Below are positions 26,851 through 33,791 of a DNA stretch of 64,000 nucleotides, piece after piece. The position numbers were made by a program, and so were the translations under genes. Each line of letters opens with the position of its first letter. The first letter of the stretch is position 1. Origin of the DNA: Pontibacter cellulosilyticus (GTDB taxonomy: Bacteria; Bacteroidota; Bacteroidia; Cytophagales; Hymenobacteraceae). The notes under the pieces were generated by a model. It ran no database searches and had not been told where the DNA came from. It saw only the letters and a program-made list of their open reading frames with translations. The stretch is from NCBI RefSeq assembly GCF_014306105.1, contig NZ_JACRVF010000006.1:124001-188000 (forward strand), in the 5' to 3' direction.

Positions 26851-28037
26851 TGCGCACCATGCCTATTCCCTTACCAAAAGAACGACACCTGCAATACGGT
26901 CTGGCTATACTTTGGCTGGCGCTGCAGTCGTTTTTTATCTTCCGGTATGGCGTGCGTGTTATGGGCGATTCGGAGGCCTATGTAACCTATGGCCGCAACA
27001 TTGCCGAGCATTTTTACTTTGCGGACAACTACCAGTTAAAGTATGTGGGCTACCCTATCTTTCTGGCTGTGATCTTTAAGCTTGGCTTCGGTTTGAAGGG
27101 AGTCATAATTTGCCAGACATTAATTTCGGGCTTGGCTGCGGTTGCCCTTTACAAAACCACCCACAGGTTGGCAGGTAATTACATAGCACCGGTGCTGGCT
27201 ACCCTGCTGTTTATTGGCTGGTACGACCTGCAGTTCTACAACGGTTTTATACTTACCGAAAGCCTGTATATCAGTTCGCTGATCTTCGCTTTTCACCTCC
27301 TTGCTAAGTCTCGAAGTATAAGGCAGTCGGTGTGGGTGGTGCCGGTGCTGTTTTATATTGCCCTCATACGGCCCAATGGCTTTATTGCCTTCGTAGCTTA
27401 CTTTGCTTACCTGTTCACGATAGCTTTTACCTCTATCCGGAGTACTAAGTATAAAACTGTACTTGCACTGCTTGTAACCCTAATACCATTGGCCGCCATA
27501 CTTGTTGTAGACAGATACCTGCTGCAGCAATTTACGATTGTGGAAACGTACCAAAAAGGGCAGCTTATTTTCTGGTACGATGGCCTGCTAGTGCACTCAG
27601 ACAAACCCATTGTAATGCCTCCTGCAGATGCTTCTCCGCTAGCAAAGATGTTGCTGTTTATCAAAGAGAATACTTCCTATTTCCTGCGTATGTCGCTGTA
27701 TCGCTTCCTGTTGTTCTGGGGCAATGTGAAGCCATTTTACTCTGTGCTGCACAATGCGGTTATCGTGCTGGTGCTCTACCCGCTGTACTTCTTCTCAGTT
27801 AAAGCCATGGTGGCTACAAAGAGAATGCCTCTACCGCTCAGTATGTTTGTAGCGTTCCTATTGCTGCAGCAGTGCTTTATTACCACCGTAACCAGCGAAG
27901 ACTGGAACGGCAGATTTCTGATGAGCCTGATTGCTTTCGTGTTTATGTATGGCAGTATTGGGATCAGTTGGCAACTGGAGAAGTGGTGGCCTAAGTATAA
28001 ACCTTCTGCTAAAGCTGCAGTCCCAGCCGCTCCTTAA
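26847..28037 (+). CDS. Predicted GT-C-type membrane glycosyltransferase, paralogue 3
   Basis: 396-residue third paralogue. Motifs: Asp41-Ser42-Glu43 (VMGDSEAYVTYG), ILTESLY, IRPNGFIAF, VKPFYSVLHN and EDWNGRFLMSLIAF. The last motif departs from the others (no PL-P), so donor or acceptor use may differ. It begins within the stop of gene 2 (ATGA) and its own end overlaps the end of the converging PLP-enzyme gene by 29 bases. The C-terminal tail (KPSAKAAVPAAP) is read from the same bases that encode the end of that enzyme. Confidence 0.75.
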   Translation: MMRTMPIPLPKERHLQYGLAILWLALQSFFIFRYGVRVMGDSEAYVTYGRNIAEHFYFADNYQLKYVGYPIFLAVIFKLGFGLKGVIICQTLISGLAAVALYKTTHRLAGNYIAPVLATLLFIGWYDLQFYNGFILTESLYISSLIFAFHLLAKSRSIRQSVWVVPVLFYIALIRPNGFIAFVAYFAYLFTIAFTSIRSTKYKTVLALLVTLIPLAAILVVDRYLLQQFTIVETYQKGQLIFWYDGLLVHSDKPIVMPPADASPLAKMLLFIKENTSYFLRMSLYRFLLFWGNVKPFYSVLHNAVIVLVLYPLYFFSVKAMVATKRMPLPLSMFVAFLLLQQCFITTVTSEDWNGRFLMSLIAFVFMYGSIGISWQLEKWWPKYKPSAKAAVPAAP

Positions 28038-28914
28038 ACCCAGCGTTGCCTTGCAGGCCACCGGTATGCACTGCTACAATGGTAGCTCCTCTTTTCAAGT
28101 AGCCTTTCTTTATCAGGTCAAACAAGCCGTATATCATTTTGCCGGTATAGATTGGCTCCAGCGGTATCTGGTGCTGCTCCTGGAAAGCTTTAATAAAATT
28201 TACCAGTTCCGGCTTTACCTTCGCATAGCCTCCGAAATGGTAGTCGGTGATAAGTTGCCAGTTGCTATACTTTTGTCCGCTGTAGTTGTGTACCAGTTCC
28301 TCAATTTCCTGGTGCAGAAACTCTCCTCCTTTTAGCGCCGGAAAACCCAGCACCTGCTTCTCCCCTGCCGAGCCTGCAATAATGCCAGCTATAGTGCCAC
28401 CAGTACCTGCAGCGCAACAGATGTAATCGTAATTTATGTTGATGTCCTGCACGATTTCGGTGCAGCCTTTCACGGCAAAATTATTCGTGCCACCTTCGGG
28501 TATTAGGAAAGGATTGTTGAACTGCGCTGCCAGCTCCAGCAAAAAAGATTCTTCGTGTTTGAGTTTATACTTTTCACGGGAGATATAGTGTAGCTCCATG
28601 CCACATGAGGCGGCAAAGCTAAGGGTTGGATTCAGAGGCAGATGCTCTTCTCCCCTGATGATGCCTATAGTTTTGAAGCCGTACTCTTTACCAGCTGCTG
28701 CCGTGGCGGCTATATGGTTGGAGTAGGCGCCACCAAAAGTAAGTAAAGTGGTTTTCTGCTGCTCCTTCGCTGCCTGCAGATTATACTTTAGCTTACGCCA
28801 CTTATTGCCAGATATGTGCGGATGCAGCAGGTCTTCTCGCTTTATCCACAGCGTAATGCCATGCGCCTTCAGCAGCGGGTCCTGTAGCTGTTGCAGTGGT
28901 GCTTCCATGCTCAA
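28009..28914 (-). CDS. 1-aminocyclopropane-1-carboxylate deaminase / D-cysteine desulfhydrase family
   Basis: Fold-type II PLP enzyme, 301 residues. The PLP lysine is Lys38 in SGNKWRKLKY; the phosphate-binding loop AAGTGGTIAG lies near residue 168, and TFGGAYSNHIAATAAAG near 60-76 lines the active site. The Bacteroidota branch is usually called ACC deaminase/D-cysteine desulfhydrase. From sequence alone the substrate (D-cysteine, ACC or another amino acid) cannot be settled. The gene overlaps the end of the GT-C gene on the other strand by 29 bases, and both reading frames stay intact. Confidence 0.9.
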   Translation of the reverse strand: MSMEAPLQQLQDPLLKAHGITLWIKREDLLHPHISGNKWRKLKYNLQAAKEQQKTTLLTFGGAYSNHIAATAAAGKEYGFKTIGIIRGEEHLPLNPTLSFAASCGMELHYISREKYKLKHEESFLLELAAQFNNPFLIPEGGTNNFAVKGCTEIVQDININYDYICCAAGTGGTIAGIIAGSAGEKQVLGFPALKGGEFLHQEIEELVHNYSGQKYSNWQLITDYHFGGYAKVKPELVNFIKAFQEQHQIPLEPIYTGKMIYGLFDLIKKGYLKRGATIVAVHTGGLQGNAGFKERLGLQL

Positions 28915-28981
28915 AGGTAATCAAACTCTGCTGTCATTTCTCACTGGTTAGAAATGACAATTACCGCTCAAACAAATAAAA

Positions 28982-29003
28982 AACCCCAGCGTTGGCTGGG
29001 GTT
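28982..29003 (-). terminator. Terminator after the YfhO gene
   Basis: 9-bp perfect stem (28982-28990 with 28995-29003), 4-base loop, followed on the minus strand by a T run. It sits 26 bases after the YfhO stop. Two TATACTT words lie between the stop and the hairpin. Confidence 0.85.
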
Positions 29004-29029
29004 CTATTTATACTTTATACTTATGATTC

Positions 29030-31483
29030 TTAGCCTTTAACCTGCTCCACTTCCTTTACGCGCTGTTTTTTCTTCACACCATAGGCAATGGCACCTAGCA
29101 CTACCATGATAAGTAGGATAGAAGAAACAAGTGAGATGGTGTTACCTAGGAAGTATGACTTTGGAGCAAACTTAAATTCGATAGTATGTTTACCAGCAGG
29201 CACCTGCATGGCACGCAGAATATAGTTGGCTCTGATATGGTCTACAGGCTCACCATCTAAGTATGCCTGCCAGCCATCCGCATAGTATACTTCCGAGAAC
29301 ACAACCAAACCGTCCTGCGCTGCCTGGTACTCATACTTCAGGTTATTCGGATTATACTCTACCAGCTCAATGTTTGCGTTGTTGGCAGTGTAGTTCTGCT
29401 TTTGTATCGGGAATTTACTTACATCTACTACGGCCGTTTTAGAAGCATCAAAATCGCTCAGCGCTTCCAGTTCCGCATCCGGAGTTTGCACCAACTTTAC
29501 ACTCTCCACAAACCAGGCATTGCCCAATGCGCCCGGCACACGCTGCACCGGCTGCTGCTGATCGCCTGTAATGGCATAACGCGTGTTCAGCATGCGGTAT
29601 ACTTCCAGGTTATTCTGAGAAATGTGACGATCAATCACGTCCTGATAACGGCGCAGCTTGGCACCATGGTAACCACCAATCGACTTATGGTAGTATGAGG
29701 TGCGGGCATCGTTAAACGGATTTGGCAAGTAGATCACACGATAGCTCAGGTCTTTGTCCTGCAAGATCATTTGGTCAGCCTGCGTTGGCTGGAAATAATT
29801 GGCTACTACCTGGCGCTGGAAATCGTCGTTGTTCAGGTAGCGCTTGTCCACTGCCCAAAGATCAACAAGTACAAGTAAACCTACTCCGGCAATGGCTATC
29901 GTTGCAGACAGTTTGTTCTTAACATAGAAGTATAAAATGCCTGCTGCCAGAAGTATAAATACCAGCGAACGCAAGGCATCGGAACGCATCATGCCTTCAC
30001 GGTCGGCACGGATAGCATCTATCGGGAATTGCGCCTGTATCAGCTGCTGGTCTACTGGAGAAGTAAAGCTGGCGGTGCCGGCAAAAAGCCAAACCAGCAA
30101 ACAAATGCCTCCGGTTATACCTCCTGATAGCAACAGCTTTTTATCCAGATCTTTTATCTGGCCGTAGTCTCTGAACAACCTCCATAGGGCAAGCATACCC
30201 AAAAACGGAATAGTGATCTGGGCAATAACCAGTGCCGATGAAACCGCTCTAAACTTGTTGTACAGCGGGAAGTAATCGAACATGAAGTAGTTAAATGCCT
30301 CGAAGTTCTTACCCCAAGCCAGCACGATAGAAAGTATGGTTCCGGCTACCAGCCAGCTGGTCCAGCGACGATCTACGATGAACAGGCCCAACACGAACAG
30401 GAACACCATAATGGCACCCACATAAACTGGTCCGCTTGTCATGGGCTGTGGCCCCCAGTACATTGGCAAGCCCTGCTTTACGATTTGCTCGGCTTGTGCC
30501 GGTGGGGCTCCTAAATTCAAAAGAGCATTGTATGTTTCAGAGTCAGTTTCTAAAGAAGAACTGCTGCTGCCACCGTAGAAGTCTGGTATCAGCAATGTCA
30601 TGGTTTCGCTTACGCCATAGCTCCAGTTAAAGGCATACTCCCTGTCTAAGCCACTGCCAACATTCTCACCGCTGTTTGGCTGCGTTAGCTCAGACTTGCC
30701 CCTGATGCTGTGCTCGGTATACTCTGCCGTAGTATAAAGCCTGCCAAAGTTTACACCCACTGCAAGTATGGCAGCCACAAGCAATACAGCGCCACGTTTT
30801 AGAAGCTCTGCAATCGTGCCGTTTTTCACAGCGAACACAACCTCCGCAATACCAAAAACGATTACAAGCAGGAGCATGTAGTACGTCATCTGCAGGTGAT
30901 TGAAGTGCAGGTTCAGGGTTAGGCCCAGCGCAAACAGGGCAGCACCCAGCAACAGGTTACGGCGCAGCGCCACAATCAAACCAGCCAAAACCATCGGGAT
31001 ATAAGCAATGGTAAGTGATTTAGTATTGTGCCCTGCCTCTAGGATAATGATGTTATAAGAGGTAAAGGAAACGGCGATAGCCCCTATGATAGCGAGCCAC
31101 GAGCTCATGCCCATGGCTACAAACAGAATGTAGGCGCACAGCAGCGTGATGAAAATATTACCCGCCAGGGCAGGCATATCAAAAGTAAGTATAGAATGGA
31201 TTACGCCAGACCAGTCGCCGGGATAGCGGGTGTTGATGAGGTAAGATGGCATACCGCTGAACATGGAATTAGTCCAGAGGGCTTCTTCGCCGGTGGCCTC
31301 CCGATAGTCTTGTATCTCTTTGGCGCCGCCTTTAAACTGCAGGATGTCGTGCTGCGAAAGGCCTTTGTCTTCGAACAGTACCGGTGCAAAATACACCGCT
31401 GTTAATAGTAGAAAAACTGCTACAGCAATAACGTGCGGGAGCACGTCACGCTTGAAGTTGAAGGGTGTTGTCATATCTTTCAA
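29030..31483 (-). CDS. YfhO family membrane protein
   Basis: Large inner-membrane protein (817 residues) with about 12 helices in the N-terminal two thirds and a beta-rich outer domain near the end before a final helix. Motifs of the YfhO family: an Asp in the first outer loop (LSQHDILQFKGG), LWTNSMFSGMPSYL, and late FSEVYYADGWQAYLDG. YfhO proteins belong to the GT-C-like class; in Gram-positive bacteria they glycosylate teichoic acids, but in Bacteroidota the acceptor is unknown. It follows the DUF4834 gene by 32 bases, an arrangement often kept in the phylum. An internal ATG at codon 4 is a possible start. Confidence 0.93.
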   Translation of the reverse strand: MKDMTTPFNFKRDVLPHVIAVAVFLLLTAVYFAPVLFEDKGLSQHDILQFKGGAKEIQDYREATGEEALWTNSMFSGMPSYLINTRYPGDWSGVIHSILTFDMPALAGNIFITLLCAYILFVAMGMSSWLAIIGAIAVSFTSYNIIILEAGHNTKSLTIAYIPMVLAGLIVALRRNLLLGAALFALGLTLNLHFNHLQMTYYMLLLVIVFGIAEVVFAVKNGTIAELLKRGAVLLVAAILAVGVNFGRLYTTAEYTEHSIRGKSELTQPNSGENVGSGLDREYAFNWSYGVSETMTLLIPDFYGGSSSSSLETDSETYNALLNLGAPPAQAEQIVKQGLPMYWGPQPMTSGPVYVGAIMVFLFVLGLFIVDRRWTSWLVAGTILSIVLAWGKNFEAFNYFMFDYFPLYNKFRAVSSALVIAQITIPFLGMLALWRLFRDYGQIKDLDKKLLLSGGITGGICLLVWLFAGTASFTSPVDQQLIQAQFPIDAIRADREGMMRSDALRSLVFILLAAGILYFYVKNKLSATIAIAGVGLLVLVDLWAVDKRYLNNDDFQRQVVANYFQPTQADQMILQDKDLSYRVIYLPNPFNDARTSYYHKSIGGYHGAKLRRYQDVIDRHISQNNLEVYRMLNTRYAITGDQQQPVQRVPGALGNAWFVESVKLVQTPDAELEALSDFDASKTAVVDVSKFPIQKQNYTANNANIELVEYNPNNLKYEYQAAQDGLVVFSEVYYADGWQAYLDGEPVDHIRANYILRAMQVPAGKHTIEFKFAPKSYFLGNTISLVSSILLIMVVLGAIAYGVKKKQRVKEVEQVKG

Positions 31484-31515
31484 AATCCTAAAACAGGAGT
31501 TGAAAGATACTAGTT

Positions 31516-31806
31516 TTATTTTACTTCTTCATAATCCACATACTCGCCGCCGTCGAAATCCTTGCGGCCTTTCTGCTCTGGCATGTAGTCTATTTTAACG
31601 CCTCCCTTAGTCTTACCATTGTTCTCGCTGTTGTTTCTATGGAAGTCCTGATAAGCCTGTTGCTGCTGCTTCATGTTGCTGTAAAAGAACGTGCCATTGC
31701 GAAGGCTCTTTTTCAAAAACAACCCGATCAGGAACCTGAATAGAAATGGCGCTACCAAACGGATGAAGAAGATAATGAGTAGGGTAACAAATATGAATTT
31801 GATCAT
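31516..31806 (-). CDS. DUF4834 family protein
   Basis: 96-residue protein with one N-terminal membrane helix (FIFVTLLIIFFIRLVAPFLF), a short basic stretch, a glutamine-rich segment and the conserved acidic tail DGGEYVDYEEV. It matches the DUF4834 pattern. It is the first gene of a pair with yfhO; the role is unknown, though pairing suggests a membrane helper. Confidence 0.88.
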   Translation of the reverse strand: MIKFIFVTLLIIFFIRLVAPFLFRFLIGLFLKKSLRNGTFFYSNMKQQQQAYQDFHRNNSENNGKTKGGVKIDYMPEQKGRKDFDGGEYVDYEEVK

Positions 31807-32590
31807 GCTAATGCTTTGTTGCTTAACGGTTATACTGCAAATACAGTACCTATCCTGTTATACAAATCTTTTGCCAACGATTTTGTTTATGCCGTTTTGG
31901 CTGGATGTTGCAAAGATAAGAAGTATAGTTGGTTAATGCTTGGGAGTTTGGGTTAGTTCCGCTGCTGTTTGTAAGGTTGATTTAGACTTTGATTCTGCCA
32001 TTTTATCTAGCAGCCTGTATTCCTCAGTCTTATTTGCTGCCTTGTTTCACCTCTAGCTTTGGTGCCCTCAAGGCCGGGAGGCCTCGTCCTTGGCCATGGC
32101 GCTGTCTATTGAAGCTGCTCCTCGCTCCGCTGCGGGCTGCCCTGGCGGGCACCGTAACAATAGAAGACGCTCAACCCAAGAACTGGAAAGGACACTTCTT
32201 AGCTAGCGTCTGTTGCGATATGCATATAAGTATAGAACCTCCTAGCTAAAAAGCAACAACCTTAGCCAGGTGCACTAAATGACGGTCCACTTTTTGAGCG
32301 GTCAGCGAGTTTGGAGCGTCTTGACTTTTTTGCCTACTTTTTGTGTCAAGACAAAAAGTAGGGCCTAGCCGGCGAGGCGAAAAGCCAAATAAATGTAGAC
32401 ACGTTTAAATCAAGAAAGATTTCCTTTCATAGCCATTGCTTAACCTCCCTTTTACCAAGATCCTTATAGGATGACAGTAAAAAAAGAAAACCATACTTCC
32501 ACGCAAGATGAAAGCTTACCCCATCCTTAATCACAAGATGGAATCTTACGGCATAAGATATCTACTTTTTTAGGAGAGGGTTAAGCTACC
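31807..32590. other. Gene-free block with GC-rich and inverted-repeat segments
   Basis: 784 bases without a supported gene. The part 32040-32170 is distinctly GC-rich and unlike its flanks, and the part 32318-32375 contains nested inverted repeats (listed separately). Beyond 32400 the sequence is AT-rich. An 86-codon frame crosses the GC-rich part but shows no protein features. This block resembles a mobile intergenic repeat more than a regulatory region. Confidence 0.6.
32318..32375. repeat. Nested inverted repeats
   Basis: Two alternative pairings are seen. A perfect 12-bp stem joins 32333-32344 to 32351-32362 across a 6-base loop. The octamer at 32318-32325 is the reverse complement of 32345-32352, which overlaps that loop. 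A further small inverted repeat (GCCT ... AGGC) with a CCGG centre follows at about 32363-32378. Confidence 0.75.
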
Positions 32591-33511
32591 TTATCTCCCC
32601 CTGCCAAAGCTTGCCTGCAAACCGATAGACGGAATAAAAGTAAGCCCTGAGAAACTGTAAGCAGCATTATTCAGCAATTTATAGTTGCCGTAGTCTTGGT
32701 AATAAATAGTGATAGCCGGCACAAGATATACATACTTAAAGCCAATCCTGGCATTTGCAAAGAGGCCATAAGAACCGAAGCTATTCTCCTCCATGAGAGG
32801 GTTTACCCTATCTACTTCACCTCCAACTTTTTTGAATAACTCACCTGGCTCAAAACCATACTCGATAAAGGTGTGGTTATACACTGCGCCAAAGGCTATA
32901 CTTCCTTTTTCCTCCTCTGGGCCAAAAGACTTACTAAATATTAAAGGCACTGTGATGTCTTTACGCTTGGCTGTGAACTGCAGTACCGGCTGTAACTTGT
33001 CTAGGAACAGCTTATCTACCCATTCGGAGCTTTGGCCAGCGTACTGCAACCCAATGCTTCCGTACCAATCGCCTACACCCGGGTTCTCAGGTGTGCCTGT
33101 CGGGCCTAAAAACTGGTACTGCGTATCGAACACGTGCACGCCAGAGGCATATTTGTATCCTGCATCTACGCGAGGTGCTAAGCCGTAGCGCACGTAAAAA
33201 TCAAAGGTAGGCCCTACCGGATCCAGTGAGTATGCCAAGAGTGCCTTGGTGGCAGTCTCTATTTCATCGTCGTAGTAAACAGAGTCTTTTTTCGCGATGG
33301 CATCTACCGTTGCTTTAGCAATATCATCTAGCTGGCCGATTGGCTCAGTGGCGATGTTTCCGCCAAAATTAACACCAACCTTAAATTTACCAGGTGCTGT
33401 TACCTTACCTGAGTTTATTACGGCACGCGGTGCTGTACAACCGGCTGCAAAAATCAACAAGAGCAAAAAAGCCGAAGCAGCTTTAGCCTTTAAAAGTATA
33501 CTTTCTTTCAT
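32591..33511 (-). CDS. Predicted outer-membrane lipoprotein
   Basis: Unrecognised protein of about 306 residues. The ATG at 33511 gives a lipoprotein signal peptide (LLLLIFAAGC) and was chosen over an ATG 14 codons earlier. The rest has alternating strands typical of small outer-membrane barrels (VDAGYKYAS, YGSIGLQYAGQSS, FANARIGFKYVYLVPAITIY, ending SIGLQASFGRGR). A family cannot be named. It has no operon partner. It may be a surface sensor or a porin-like protein. Confidence 0.75.
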   Translation of the reverse strand: MKESILLKAKAASAFLLLLIFAAGCTAPRAVINSGKVTAPGKFKVGVNFGGNIATEPIGQLDDIAKATVDAIAKKDSVYYDDEIETATKALLAYSLDPVGPTFDFYVRYGLAPRVDAGYKYASGVHVFDTQYQFLGPTGTPENPGVGDWYGSIGLQYAGQSSEWVDKLFLDKLQPVLQFTAKRKDITVPLIFSKSFGPEEEKGSIAFGAVYNHTFIEYGFEPGELFKKVGGEVDRVNPLMEENSFGSYGLFANARIGFKYVYLVPAITIYYQDYGNYKLLNNAAYSFSGLTFIPSIGLQASFGRGR

Positions 33512-33730
33512 TTTTAAATTTTGATCATCAACATAAACTAACACTACGGGCAAAGCTCTAACTAAGCTTTGTATTAACGCTCAATTATCCGGCCATCTTT
33601 TCTGTATTTGCCCTTGCCGCTCCATTTTATTTTCCAGGCTTTGAAATCAGGCGTAATACCCTACGCTTCTGGAGGTGAAGTTAAGCAGTAATTTATCTCC
33701 GTAGTATGGTAAAGATCAACTCATACTTTA

Positions 33731-33778
33731 TTAAAGCAGAAGCCCTCTCTTGAAATCAGGAGAGGGCTTCTGCTTTAA
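33731..33778 (-). terminator. Terminator after carB
   Basis: A 19-bp perfect stem (33731-33749 with 33760-33778) and a 10-base loop, 14 bases after the carB stop. The stem ends in A/T-rich tracts so it may work both ways, although the next gene on the left is also on the minus strand. Confidence 0.85.
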
Positions 33779-33791
33779 TATCAGCCAATAA

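Noticed and set aside
31989-32249. 86-codon frame in the GC-rich block
   Set aside because: The product is a mix of Leu, Ala and Arg caused by composition, with no domain and no promoter; the region fits a repeat better.
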